Made by a program: the position numbers and the translations under genes. This document shows positions 20,585 through 32,448 of a DNA stretch of 64,000 nucleotides, piece by piece; the stretch's first letter is position 1; each line of letters opens with the position of its first letter. A model generated the notes under the pieces. The model ran no database searches, had not been told where the DNA came from, and saw nothing but the letters and a program-made list of their open reading frames with translations. This DNA comes from Zea mays (taxonomy: Eukaryota; Streptophyta; Magnoliopsida; Poales; Poaceae), in contig NC_050102.1 in assembly GCF_902167145.1 (NCBI RefSeq), positions 7,936,850 through 8,000,849 of the forward strand, in the 5' to 3' direction.

Positions 20585-21637
20585 ATGCCGCCTCATTAGG
20601 CTTGGGGTAGTCCGCAAGTTCCTAGTGGGGACTCGATGAGTCCGGCGGCAATGTTAGCCGCGATGCAGGCCATGCAGCAGGAGTTGGCCATTCTGAGGCA
20701 AGCTATTCCTGTTGCCCCAGCGGGTGCTGCTCAGGGTGCTGGTGGAGGAGGAGTGCCCGGGGGCACTGTCCCTGCGGGTGCTGCTCTAGGTGGCGAGGCT
20801 GAGGTGCCTCTTCCAGTTAGTGGTCTTTCTCTGATGCAGTGGATGGGCATGAAGCTGGATGCTTTTGATGGCAGTGGTACTCCGGTCGAGGCGGCAGATT
20901 GGCTAACTTATGTGGAGGATAAGATGAATGTCTTTGAGATTGTGTATGGTGGTCGTGTTCGCTTTGGCACACAGCTGCTGAAGGGAGAGGCTCAAATTTG
21001 GTGGAGAGGCGTGCAGGCAGCGCACTCCTCCTCACTAGGAGTCCTGACTTGGGATGTCTTCATCAGGCAGTTTGAAAGGAGGTTCTACCCGATCACCTTC
21101 CTGGAGAAAATGAAGATTGATTTGCAGTCTTTCAAGCAAGAGAAGAAGTCTGTCACAGAGTATGAAGTGGGCTTCAACAAGATGGTCCGCTTTGTCCCTC
21201 ATGTGGCTTTTAATGAGATGGAGAAGGCGAGCCAGTTCCGTCAGGGCCTGAAACCTTCTATCAGGCATGCCTTGGGAGCCTTTCTGTTGGTGGACTTCTG
21301 TACTACAGTGGAGCAGGCACTGGGTGTGGAGATGCAGCATCAGTATACCATGGAGTCGCAGAAATCTTTAGGTGTTGATCAGCCTCGTGGCTAGGACGCG
21401 AGGAGGGGCAACACTGGAGGTCCAGCCCATAAGAGGGGCAAGTCTCAGCATCAGCGCCACCATCCTTACCGTGGCAAATCTTCTGACTCGGGTACTTCGG
21501 GAGGAAGTACTCAGAGGTTTCGGGCTGTTCCTAAGCCCGGGCTGGGGCTGGTGTGTTTCCGTTGTGGTGATGCGCATCGCCGTGCAGAGTGCCAGTGCAG
21601 TGGCAGGTGTTCTATCTGCAGTTAGGACCACAAGGAT
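20585..21637 (+). pseudogene. Chromovirus gag
   Basis: The likely original start is the ATG at 20585, but a TAG four codons later cuts it off. The first usable ATG is 20636 (MSPAAMLAAMQAMQQELAIL). The frame carries a retrotransposon Gag core (FDGSGTPVEAADWLTYVE, then QIWWRGVQ and FKQEKKSVTEYEVGF). A TAG at 21392-21394 and another at 21623-21625 interrupt it around the zinc-knuckle region (CFRCGDAHRRAEC). The same reading frame continues into pol, as expected for a single gag-pol polyprotein. Gag would form the particle and bind RNA; this copy is dead. Confidence 0.85.
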
Positions 21638-24262
21638 GTGGTGTGTAGGAGGAATCCTAATGGGAAGCTCAGATGGGAGCCAGTGACTTCCTCCTCTTCT
21701 CAGGGCACTATCAACATGATGTCAAGTGTTGAGCAACAGTTTTCAGTTCCACTTCCTCCGCAGCAGTTTTATGTGCTTGGGACTTCTCAGTTCATGCCGA
21801 TGCAGGGTTTTCCTCAGTATCTGGCTGCGCCTACTCCTGCACCGACTACTCCTATGTCGTCTCAGTTTGGAGCTCCGCGTCTGCCTCACCCGGCGGCTCA
21901 GTGGGGTTCTTCTGTTAATTTCACTCCGGGAGCTTCCTCTTCTGCGGGTATTTCTAGGGCTTATGTGCTACCCGCTGCGGATGGCAGAGAGCAAGGAGAC
22001 GTGGTGACAGGTTCGATTTCAGTTGATTCGTTTGTGGCCCATGCTCTTTTTGACTCTGGCGCTAGCTATTCGTTTGTTTCAGAGGATTTTGTGTCGCGGG
22101 CTGGTCTTTCGGTGCAGAGGTTGGGTCACCCAATTTCGGTTAGTTCTGCTAATGGCTCCATTAGTAGCTGTTCAGTTTGTCAGGGGTGTTCCGTCATTCT
22201 TGCTGATGAGGTCTTTTCGGCCAATCTGGTTGTGATTTCCTTGGGGGCATTCGATGTTATCTTCGGTATGGATTGGTTATCCCAGTATCGCGCAGTTATA
22301 TCCTGTTTTTGGAAGACAATGTTATTGCAGGCGCCGTCAGGTAGGGAGGTGGTATTCTTGGGAAGTTCCCCTAAGTTCGCCTTATCCTTGTTGGCGCAAT
22401 TGCTTCTGGATCGCCGGTCCAGGAAGTCGGGAATCTTTTTCTCCATGGTGGTGGAGGGTGAGGCTGCCTTGCGGGTGCAGGACATCCGGGTGGTGTGTGA
22501 CTTTGGTGACGTGTTTTCGGCAGAGCTTCCAGGCATTCCTCTAGAGCGCGATGCAACTTTTGAGATTAAGCTGATTCTGGGTACGCAGCCCATTCATAAG
22601 GCTCCGTATCGAATGGCCCCAAAGGAGCAGGTTGAATTGAAGCGGCAATTGGATGATTTGCTGGCTAAGGGTTTCATTAGGCCTAGCAGGTCTCCATGGG
22701 CTTCCCCAGTATTATTTGTTGAGAAGAAGGATAAAAGCAAGCGGCTATGTGTGGATTATCGCGCTTTGAATCAAGTGACTATCAAGAATAAATATCCACT
22801 CCCCCGTATTGAGGTTCTCTTTGAACAGTTGAGGGGTGCCCAGGTGTTCTCCAAAATTGATTTGAACTCTGATTATCATCAACTGAGGATTCGTGAGGAG
22901 GATATTGAGAAGACCGCTTTTTGCACCAGGTATGGGCATTATGAGTTCATAGTCATGTCTTTTGGCTTAACTAATGCCCCTGCTGCTTTTATGAAAGCAA
23001 TGAATAGGATGTTGCATGAGTTCTTGGACGACTTTGTGGTCGTGTTCCTGGATGACATTCTGATTTATTTTAAGACCGAGGCTGAGCATGAGCAGCATCT
23101 CCGTCTCGTTCTGGGTGCCCTAAGGGAGAATCAGTTCTATGGCAAGTTGAAGAAGTGTGCATTTTGGTTGTCCGAAGTGGCTTTCCTGGGGCATGTGATT
23201 AATCAGCAGGGCATTGTGGTTGATCCCAAGAATGTTGCGGCTGTGGTGGAGTGGAAGAGACCCTCTAGTGTCTTTGAAATTCGAAGTTTCTTGGGGCTCG
23301 CTGGATATTATCGGCGTTTCATACCAAATTTTTCCAGCATTGCTAAGCCCTTGAATAGACTCTTGGAGAAGGGTGTTCTCTTCATCTGGTCCAGCGATTG
23401 CGAGGTCAGTTATCAGACATTAAAGAGCAAATTGGTGGACGCCCCTATCCTAGCTTTGCCTGAGAGCGGTAAGCGTTTCACAGTTTATACGGATGCTTCG
23501 CGTATTGGTCTTGGCTGTGTGTTGATGCAGGAAGGCAGAGTGATTGCTTATGGCTCAAGGCAGTTGAGGAAGCATGAGGGGAATTACCCAACTCATGATC
23601 TTGAATTGGTCGCGGTGGTTTTTGCTCTAAAGTCGTGGAGGCATTATCTTTATGGCGAGGCTTGTGACATTTACACCGATCATAAAAGTCTCAAGTATAT
23701 TTTTACTCAGAAGGAGCTAAATTTGAGGCAGCGTCGGTGGCTCGAATTGATTAAAGATTATGATTTGTCTATTCATTATCACCCGGGGAAGGCAAATGTG
23801 GTGGCTGATGCCCTTAGCAGGTCTGGGGTTCCAAAAGTGGCCTTGCAGTTGATTGCTGATCTGGACCATTTGGGGATCGCCTTGTGCTATGTCGGCACCG
23901 CTAGTGAGGAGACTCGTATGCTTATTCAATCTTCCCTCATTGAGAGAGTGCGTGTAGCTCAGCAGCAGGATCATTTATTGCAGGAAGCTCGAAAGAGGGT
24001 TGGCGATGGTAAACCCCGGGAGTTCTCCATCGATGAGAATGATTTGGTTCGTTTCAGGGGTCGCCTTTGTGTGCCTCAAAAATCAGAGGTGAAGATGGAT
24101 ATATTGAGAGAAGCTCATAAAACGCCTTACACCATTCACCCTGGTGAAACCAAGATGTACCGAGATCTGAAGCAAAACTTCTGGTGGAAGCGGATGAAGG
24201 TTGACGTTTCTAAGTATGTGGCCGCTTGTGAAGTATGTCAGCGCGTGAAGGCCGAGCAAAGT
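21638..24262 (+). pseudogene. Chromovirus pol: protease, RT, RNase H, integrase start
   Basis: A long open segment (880 codons from 21638 to the stop at 24280) in the gag frame. In order: protease motif [10 protein letters not shown] near residue 138; RT with [19 protein letters not shown] and the catalytic FLDD box ([12 protein letters not shown]); RNase H with [13 protein letters not shown] and [10 protein letters not shown]; then the integrase zinc motif ([14 protein letters not shown]). At about 24262 similarity moves to another frame, and the original frame stops at 24280, so this is a frameshift. The RT shows no obvious loss of catalytic residues. Confidence 0.88.
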
Positions 24263-25375
24263 GGCCTGCAGGTTTACTGAAGCCATTGGAAACTCTGGAG
24301 TGGAAATGGGAGCATATCACCATGGATTTTGTGGTGGTTTTACCTCATTCTCCTCGGGGCAAAGATGCTATATGGGTGGTAGTGGATCGCTTGACTAAGT
24401 CTGCGCATTTTATTCCCATGAAGACCACAAATTCAGCTTCAGATTTGGTCCCCTTGTATATGAAGGAAGTAATCAGGCTTCATGGGGTACCTAAGTCCAT
24501 TGTTTCTGATCGAGACTCCAAATTTGTATCTAAATTCTGGTAGAGTCATCACAGTGCATTGGGCACCAAGCTTTCTCTTAGTGTCGCTTTTCATCCTCAG
24601 ACTGATGGTCAGTCAGAGCGAACGATCCAAACCTTGGAAGATATGTTGCGCGCTTGTGTTCTGTCTTGGAAGGGTAGCTGGGAAGATCATCTTGCATTGG
24701 CAGAGTTTGCTTATAACAACAACTACCAGGCTAGCATCAAGATGGCACCATTTGAGGCTTTGTATGGCACGCGGTGTGTCTCCCCTCTGTGCTGGGAGAC
24801 CTTGGGAGAGAGATCCCTGGTTGGTCCTGATTGGGTATAGCAGACTTCTGAAAAGGTTTAGGAAATTCGTCAGAATATTTTGGCCGCTCAGAGCCGTCAG
24901 AAGAGTTATGCTGATGTGAGGAGGCGGGATTTGGAATTTGCAGTGGGTGACCAAGTCCTTCTCAGGGTATCACCCACTAAAGGAGTTGTTCGGTTCAGTG
25001 TCTCCGGAAAGCTTAGCCCAAGATATATTGGACCGTTCACTATCTTGGCCCAGGTGGGCAGCTTGGCTTATCGCTTGCAATTGCCGGATTCCATGGTAGG
25101 GGTACACCCAGTTTTTCATGTCTCTATGCTGAGGAAGTTCTTGCGGGATCCGGACCATCAGATTGAGATGGAACCAATTGCGGTGCAGCAGGATCTGACC
25201 TTGGAGTGTCGTCCGGTGCGTATCTTGGAATCCTTAGAGCGTGTTTTGAGGAAGAGATCAATTAAGTATGTCAAGGTCTTATGGACTAATCAGTCTGAGT
25301 GCGAGGCTACATGGGAACTTGAGGAGCTGATGCGGCAGAAATATCCGGAACTTTTTGTTGTGGGTAAGTGTTGTT
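24263..25375 (+). pseudogene. Chromovirus integrase core and chromodomain-like C-terminus
   Basis: After the frameshift the frame carries the integrase core (WEHITMDFVVVLP, VVVDRLTKSAHFIPMK, VSDRDSKFVSKFW, then [16 protein letters not shown]). It is broken by TAG stops near 24541, 24838 and 24857. The last open part (from 24880) has a GPF-like module (LSPRYIGPFTILAQVG) and ends in RSIKYVKVLWTNQSECEATW, which resembles the chromodomain of Tekay/Del-type chromoviruses. Such domains are thought to steer integration to heterochromatin. The copy is inactive. Confidence 0.82.
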
Positions 25376-25440
25376 GATTCATTAATGTTTTCCCTTTTTT
25401 CGTTCCGATAGAAGCGTCAGAATTCGAGGTCGAATTCTTT

Positions 25441-25455
25441 TTAAGGGAGGTAGAG
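25441..25455 (+). other. Chromovirus polypurine tract
   Basis: TTAAGGGAGGTAGAG lies directly before the right LTR start TGTGATACCC. Confidence 0.75.
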
Positions 25456-27818
25456 TGTGATACCCGGTTTACAAAGAGGAGAAGTGGAGGTTATTCTTTT
25501 TGTTCTTTTTCCTCATTCGGATGATGCGCTTTGAGAATTTGGAATTTGTGGAAAATATTCATCTGTAAGACAGTAGAATTTCTTTGGTTAGTTGTTTGCG
25601 CCGGGGTCGGGAGCTGTCACATGGGCGAGTTGGGCCTTGAACCTTGATCTGGCCCATTAGTCTCCCCTAACCCTAGCCGCCCCCCTTTCCCCTTGGGATT
25701 TTTGCAGCCGCCCCCTTCCTCTTGGACGTCACCCCTCCCCCCTCTCCCATCTTCTTTCTCCTCAAACCTTTGCAGCCCTCACCACCCAAAACCCTAGCCC
25801 CCCCCCCCATTTCTCTTCCCCCCCTCCAAGGTTCAGCCCTCCCGCGTGTTCTCCGTCGTGTGGCTGCGATCTCAATTGGAGTTTGGAGGGAGGAAGAAGG
25901 AAGGAGAAAGGGAAGAACCCAAGGTGAATTCATGTTTAACTTTTGTTATTTTTGTGCTGCAACCAATTGGATTATGCGTTTATCTTTGCGAACCGGTAGA
26001 GGTGCTGTCCAGGAATTTTGTGAGTGGGTGGACAGCAGTAGTTCTAGGGATTTCTGGGAATTTTCGTGGGTTAATTAGTGGGAATCAGTGGGATAATCAT
26101 GTATAGCTTTGTCATACCTTTCTAACAAATATTTATGCGCTCGATTCGGAGTTATAATTTAGGAGATATCATTGTTTGAATCCGGATATGTTGCTGTCCA
26201 AAAAAACAGATTTTTCAGGTGGGTGAACAACAGTAGTATTAGCAGTTTCTGGGAATTTTTCGTGGGTAATTAGTGATAACCAGTATGATAATAATATAGG
26301 GCTTTGTCTTATCTTTCCAATGAGTACTTATGCGCTTGATTTGGAATTATATTTTAAAAGATATCGCTGCTTGAATCCAGGTATGTCGCTGTCCAAAAGA
26401 GAAAAAAAACAGATTACAGGGTTTATCTTGTGGACTGTTTTGGGCTAATTAGATTTTGGAATTTTATTATAAATTGTATAAAAAACTTGTGGGAAATTTG
26501 ATGTAGATGCCTCTGGAGTTTTTGGTTGTCACCACTGCTGTCATAATTTTAAAGTTATGAAATTATTAAGCAGCGCCGCTGCAGTTTGGTGGGTGCGGGG
26601 AGAATTGTTACCCGTGGCGGGGTTTGAGATTGTGCGTAGGTGCGGCGTCGTTTATGAGGCTTATTATGTGAAATTGGTGCACTAAGTTGTGTGTCAAAAA
26701 CAGGTGGTGGACTTCCGGATCATACTTAGGGATTTGCCCAAACTTCCAGTGAAGGCAAGTAAAACAGTGATGGTTATTCCGTCTGTCGAATGAAGAGTCT
26801 TATACTTGATTATGTTTTTGCTATTTGTGTTCGTATTCATATTTCTAATTGAGTACCATCGTTGAAAGATATTCATGTTTTATTGATTACATATGTTGAG
26901 TTTGTGGTTTGATCATGTTACCCATGTGGTTTATTATGTGGAATGGGTGGTAGTATATGTCTAGCACATTTTGTTTGGGAAGAACTCATGTTGTTGACTT
27001 GCATAATGCATTCATCATCCATTGCATTGAAGTTTCGTCGCGATCTTATGGTCCGACCGTACCGGTACAATGAGCATCATATGTTGCCCGAGAAGGGGTA
27101 TGATGCAGCTTCATATCCTTAGAGATATGAAGGCAGAAGTCATTACTGCATCTGTAGCCATGTGCATTCATGGGAGAGGTGTGAAATCTATTATGTGGAT
27201 GTGGATAGTGTGGATCTTTACATTGTGATTCATCTTGGTATTAAGTAATCAGTTACTTGCTTACTTGCTGCAAATTAATATTCAAGAAGGAAGTTTTGAA
27301 CTACGTGGTTGTTTAAGCACGGTTGGTTTACATTGTCCAATTGTTGTTTGCTCTGTTTACTTGTTGAGATGTGTCATCTCACTCTTGCATTGTCTGATGC
27401 AGGCACCTGATTTCTGCTTTGGGAAAGAAGGGATGTAGCAGCACGACCACTACACCTTTAATAAAGGAACCACTGCTTAATAATGTTGTTAATCAGCGAG
27501 GGTCAAGTCTAGGGAATTATTATGTTCTAGCCTTTCATGGTAGTTGAGCTGATTTTTTTGGGGTGGGCTGAGTTACCCATTTTTTTAATTGGTCATGAAT
27601 GTGCTTTACTACTTTTGCATTTTGATTATACTACGTGAATTATCTGTCTTTTATATCCTGTGTGAACTCTATGTTCCCCCCTTGTTATGCTTCTTTCAAG
27701 GGAGGTGCTGCCGGATTTTGCAATATTTTGTCTCTATATTTCATTTCTTGTGTTGAATAAGTTTAGTGGGAAGGGTATTTGGTAACATCCATTGTGTGGG
27801 ATCAGTGGGGGTGTTACA
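25456..27818 (+). repeat. Chromovirus right LTR (2363 bp, complete)
   Basis: The LTR starts TGTGATACCC and ends GGGGTGTTACA. It contains a C-rich segment (about 25670-25830, with CTAACCCTAGCC) and the part homologous to 8907-10395 and 20115-20392. It holds the uninterrupted target sites for both the Huck-like insertion (ATTGG, 25966) and the solo-LTR insertion (GTAGT, near 27540). Sequence after 27818 is Sirevirus LTR. ORFs in it are not genes. Confidence 0.9.
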
Positions 27819-28732
27819 GGCGTCCTCTGCTATAATTCACCGGACTGTCCGGTGTGCCACCGGACTGTCCAGTGAGCCAGCGGAGCAACGGCTATCCAGC
27901 GCCAACGGTCGACTCTGAAAGGAGCTACAATGAGCAACATTGCCATGCAGAAGTCAGAGCAGCGAAGTCAGAGGGGCATCGGACTGTCCGGTGCCGCAAG
28001 AGGACAAAGCCTCAACGGTCGACTCGGCTCTGAACCCTAACATTTGGGTGACGTGACGGCGCACCGGACACTGAACAATGTCTGTCCGGTGGCACACCAG
28101 ACTATCCGGTGCGCCCTTTGCCAGTAGCCTCCCCAACGGCTATGGAAGTGGTTGGGGGCTATAAATACCCCCCAACCACCTCATTCATAACCATCCAAGT
28201 TTTCTGAAGATTACATTCAATACAAGAGCTCTAGCATTCACTCCAAGACACAATACAAAAGATCAAATCCTCTCCGAGTCCCAAATTCATTCCAAACACT
28301 TAGTGGCTTGTGAGAGAGAGATATTTGTGTTCATTTGTGCTCTTGTCGCTTGGATTGCCTTTCTTCTTTCATTCTTATTCTCAAGTGCTTTGTAAGCGAG
28401 GCAAGAGACACCAAGTGTGTGGTGGTCCTTGCGGGGTCTTAGTGACCCGTGAGATTAAGGAAGAAGGCTCACTCGGTCTAAGTGACCGTTTGAGAGAGGG
28501 AAAGGGTTGAAATAGACCTAATCTTTGTGACCTCCTCAACGGGGACTAGGTTCTTTAGAACTGAACCTCGGCAAAACAAATCACTGTGTTCATTCGCTTG
28601 ACTATCATTTGATTTGTTTTCCCCCTCTCTCCTAGACTCGATTTTAGTTCTAACGCTAACCCCGGCTTGTAGTGTGTGTTTAAAGTTGTAAATTTCAGAT
28701 TACGCCTATTCACCCCCTCTAGGCGACTTTCA
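27819..28732 (+). repeat. Sirevirus P 5' LTR, 3' portion
   Basis: This is the part of the LTR right of the chromovirus insertion. It has palindromic CACCGGACTGTCCGGTG-type motifs, a TATA box at 28160 and the common Sirevirus LTR end CTCTAGGCGACTTTCA, directly followed by a primer-binding site. Short ORFs within it are not genes. Confidence 0.85.
28160..28167 (+). promoter_or_regulatory. TATA box of the P LTR
   Basis: GGGGGCTATAAATACCCCCC. The same position relative to the LTR end carries TATAAATA in the Q LTRs. Confidence 0.65.
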
Positions 28733-28734
28733 AT

Positions 28735-28746
28735 TGGTATCGAAGA
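28735..28746 (+). other. Primer-binding site of P (diverged)
   Basis: TGGTATCGAAGA follows the LTR end by two bases. It resembles the iMet site TGGTATCAGAGC but has changed at its 3' side. Confidence 0.7.
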
Positions 28747-28781
28747 CAGTGCTTCATTAAGAGCCTAACCAACTCGAAGTG

Positions 28782-31264
28782 ATGTCTAGAGATCACGCCA
28801 AGAGGGAGATCATGACCGGCGACAAGTCCGCAAGCTCGGGGAGGACTCCTTCAAAGGAGTCCGACAACAAATACAAGGTGGAATCATCTTCCTCTATCAA
28901 GTCGCATCGGAGAGGTGACAAGAAGAAGAAGATGAAGAAAGTGGTCTACTACGAGATCGACTCTTCGTCACCCTCCACATCAAGCTCCGAGTTGTCCACT
29001 ACTTCTAAGCGCCATGAGCGCAAGAAGTATAGTAAGATGCCCCTACGCTATCCTTGTATTTCAAAGCGTGCTCCATTACTTTCCGTACCCCTAGGCAAAC
29101 CACCATATTTTGATGGTGAAGATTATTGTATGTGGAGTGATAAAATGAGGCACCATCTAACCTCACTCCACGAAAGTATTTGGGATATTGTTGAGTATGG
29201 AGCGCAGGTACCTAAGGTGGGGGACAAAGACTACGACTCGAACGAGGCCGCCCAAATTATGCACTTTAACTCCCAAGCCACGTCTATACTCCTCGCCTCC
29301 TTGTGTCGAGAGGAGTATAACAAGGTGCAAGGGTTAAAGAGCGCCAAATAAATTTGGGACGTCCTCAAAACGGCGCACGAAGGGGACGAGGTGACAAAGA
29401 TCACCAAGCGCGAGACGATCGAGGGAGAACTCGGTCGATTCGTCCTCAACAAAGGAGAAGAGCCGTAAGCAATGTATAACCGACTAAAGACGATGGTCAA
29501 CCAAGTGCGCAACCTCGGGAGCACCAAGTGGGATGACCATGAAATGGTCAAGATTATTCTTAGATCACTTGTTTTTCGTAATCCCACTCAAGTGCAACTA
29601 ATCCGTGGAGAGCATAGATATAAACAGATGTCTCCCGAGGAAGTGATTGACATGTTTGTGAGCTTTGAACTTATGATCAAAGACTCCAAACACATTGTCA
29701 ACTTGGAGCAAGGCGCCACCTCCACACCCGAGGAGCAACCCGTCGCATTCAAAGCAACAGAAGAAGAAAAGAAGGAGTCTATATCAAGTAGGCTTCCAAT
29801 CGACGCCTCCAAGCTCGACAACGAGGAAATGACACTCATCATCAAGAGCTTCCGCCAAATCCTCAAGCAAAGGAGGGGGAAGAACTACAAGTCCCACTCC
29901 AAGAAGGTGTGCTACCGATGTGGTAAGTCCGGTCAATTTATTGCTAAATTTCCAATCTCTAGTGAAAGTGACAAGGACGAAGACAAGAAGGGGAAGAAGA
30001 AGGAGAAGAAGAGGTACTACAAGAAGAAGGGCGGTGATGCCCATATATGTCGGGAATGAGACTCCGACGAGAGCTCCACCGACTCCTCCTCCGACGAGGA
30101 CGCCGTCCACAAGGGCTCCACTTCCCCAACGTCAGCCACAAGTGTCTTATGGCTAAGGGCGACAAAAAAAGAAGGTACACTCTAGAGCCACCCCCAAATA
30201 TACAACATCTAGTGATGAGGGTAGCTCTAGTGATAGTGAAGATAATTTAATGTCTCTCTTTGCCAACCTTAGCATGGACCAAAAGAAAAAATTAAATGAA
30301 TTAACTGAATCCATTAATGAGAAGGATGAACTATTGGATAGCCAAGAGGACTTCCTCATTAAAGAAAACAAAAAATTTGTTAAACTAAAAAATGCTTATG
30401 CTCAGGAAGTAAAAAAATATGAAAACTTAACTAAGGAGCTTAGCACTTGTCATAATTCAGTTTCTAATCTTAGAAATGAGAATGCTAGTTTAGTTTCTAA
30501 GGTTAAAGAATTGAATGATTGCAATGATTCTATTTCCTGTCTTAGAGATGAGAATGTTAGATTAAATGCTAAGATAGAAGAATTAAATGCTTGCAAACTA
30601 TCTACATCTAGTGTCAAGCATGTCTCTATTTGTACTAAATGTAGAGATATTAATGTTAGCTATGGATGATCACCTTGCCATGATTAAACAACAAAATGAT
30701 CACATAGCTAAATTAAGTGCTAAAATTGCTGAGCATCAACTAGAGAATGAAAAATTTAAATTTGCTAGAAGCATGCTCTATAATGGGAGGCGCCCTGGCA
30801 TTAAGGATGGCATTGGTTTCCAACAGGAAAGCAATGTCAAGCTTAATGCCCCTAAGAAACTGTCGAATTTTGTTAAGGGCAAAGCTCCCATGGTTCAGGA
30901 TAGGGAAGGCTACATTTTATATCCTGCTAACTATCCTGAGCACAAAATTAGGAGAATTCATGCTAGGAAACCTCACACTATTTCTCATCATGCATTTATG
31001 TATAAAAATGAGGCTTCTAGCTCTAGGCATTCTACACATGTTAAAATGCCTAAAAACATAACTCTTGCGTCATCAAATGAGCATAATGTTTCATCTAAGA
31101 CTTTTGATGCATCATATGCTTTAACTAACAAATCAGGTAAAATAGTTGCCAAATATGTTGGGGGCAAACACAAGAGCTCCAAAACTTGTGTTTGGGTACC
31201 CAAGGTGCTTATTTCTAACGTCAAAGGACCCAAGACTGTTTGGGTACCTAAGAACAAGGCCTAA
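28782..31264 (+). pseudogene. Sirevirus P gag
   Basis: The ATG at 28782 starts MSRDHAKREIMTGDKSAS. It is followed by the conserved copia Gag domain (PLGKPPYFDGEDYCMWSDKM), a stop at 29349, and a further stop near 29467. The zinc knuckle is damaged: CYRCGKSGQF with F in place of the final Cys (CCHC changed at both the His and last Cys). The Lys-rich tail shifts frame near 30057. A long Asn/Lys/Glu-rich coiled-coil region (30250-31264) ends WVPKNKA and TAA. Intact Sirevirus Gag would be about 800 residues, as in element C. This copy is inactive. Confidence 0.85.
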
Positions 31265-32448
31265 AATTGTTTTGTAGGTTTATGCATCCGGTGGTTCAAG
31301 TTGGATAATCGATAGTGGGTGCACAAACCACATGACAGGGGAGAAGAGAATGTTCTCCTCCTATGAGAAAAATGAAGATCCCCAACGAGCTATCATATTC
31401 GGGGATGGAAATCAAGGATTGGTCAAAGGTTTGGATAAAATTGCTATATCACCTGACCATTCTATTTCTAATGTTTTTTCTTGTAGATTCTTTAGATTAC
31501 AATTTGCTTTCTGTCTCTCAATTATACAAAATGGGCTACAACTGTCTTTTTACTGATATAAGTGTTACTGTCTTTAGAAGAAGTGATGATTCAATAGCAT
31601 TTAAGGGAGTGTTAGAAGGACAACTATATTTACTTTACTTTAATGAGAACAAAGCTGAACTTAACACTTGCTTAATTGCTAAGACTAATATGGGTTGGCT
31701 CTGGCATCGCCGACTAGCCCATGTTGGGATGAAGAATCTTCATAAACTTCTAAAGGGAGAGCATATTTTAGGACTAACCAATGTTCATTTTGAGAAAGAC
31801 AGGGTTTGTAGCGCATGCCAAGCAGGGAAGCAAGTTGGAGTTCACCGTCCACACAAGAACATAATGACGACGGAGAGGCCGCTCGAGCTACTCCACATGG
31901 ATCTATTCGGCCCGATCGCTTACATAAGCATCAGTGGCAGTAAGTACTGTCTAGTTATTGTGGATGATTATTCTCGCTTCACTTGGGTGTTCTTTTTGCA
32001 GTAAAATTACAAACCCAAGAGACCTTAAAAGGATTCTTAAGACGGGCTCAAAACGAATTTGGATTAAGGATCAAAAAGATAAGAAGCGATAATGGGACGG
32101 AGTTCAAGAATTCACAAATTGAAGTTTTTCTTAAGGAAGAGGGCATCAAGCATGAGTTCTCTTCTCCCTACAAACCCGCCTTCTACTCCATCATCCAATT
32201 ATATCTTCACCGAATCCTCAAGAAGACATCATATGAACTCCTCACTGGTAAAAAGCCCAATGTTTCATATTTAGAGTCTTTGGGAGTAAATGCTTTATTC
32301 TTATTAAAAGAGGTAGAAAATCAAAATTTGCTCCTAAGGTTGTAGAAGGCTTTTTACTCGGTTATGACTCAAACACAAGGGCATATAGAGTCTTCAACAA
32401 ATCCACTAGATTGGTTGAGGTTTCTTGTGACATTGTGTTTGATGATAC
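31265..32448 (+). pseudogene. Sirevirus P pol, part 1 (protease and integrase)
   Basis: The protease motif is [21 protein letters not shown] frame change near 31480 splits the following segment. The integrase zinc region ([28 protein letters not shown]) and core ([18 protein letters not shown], then IRSDNGTEFKN) are recognisable. A frameshift near 32000 and a deletion near 32180 (the PYTPQQNG region is replaced by a shorter run) break the integrase. The segment ends in VFDD at the GATAC site where the Q solo LTR is inserted. Confidence 0.82.
32444..32448. other. Target site duplication GATAC (left of the Q solo LTR)
   Basis: GATAC here and at 33678-33682 flank the solo LTR. The same GATAC follows the other Q LTR at 61874-61878. 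Confidence 0.85.

Larger units (their letters stand above)
8907..27818 (+). mobile_element. Tekay/Del-type chromovirus (Ty3/gypsy)
   Basis: Order: left LTR (start lost to the left of the Huck-like insertion; remnants 8907-10395 and 20115-20392), iMet-type primer site, gag, protease, RT, RNase H, integrase, C-terminal chromodomain-like region, polypurine tract, complete right LTR 25456-27818. The left LTR is split twice by younger insertions. The gag-pol frame has several stops and a frameshift, and the two LTRs differ at about 12 positions in the first 240 aligned bases, so it is an old, dead copy. It lies inside the 5' LTR of Sirevirus P. Confidence 0.85.
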
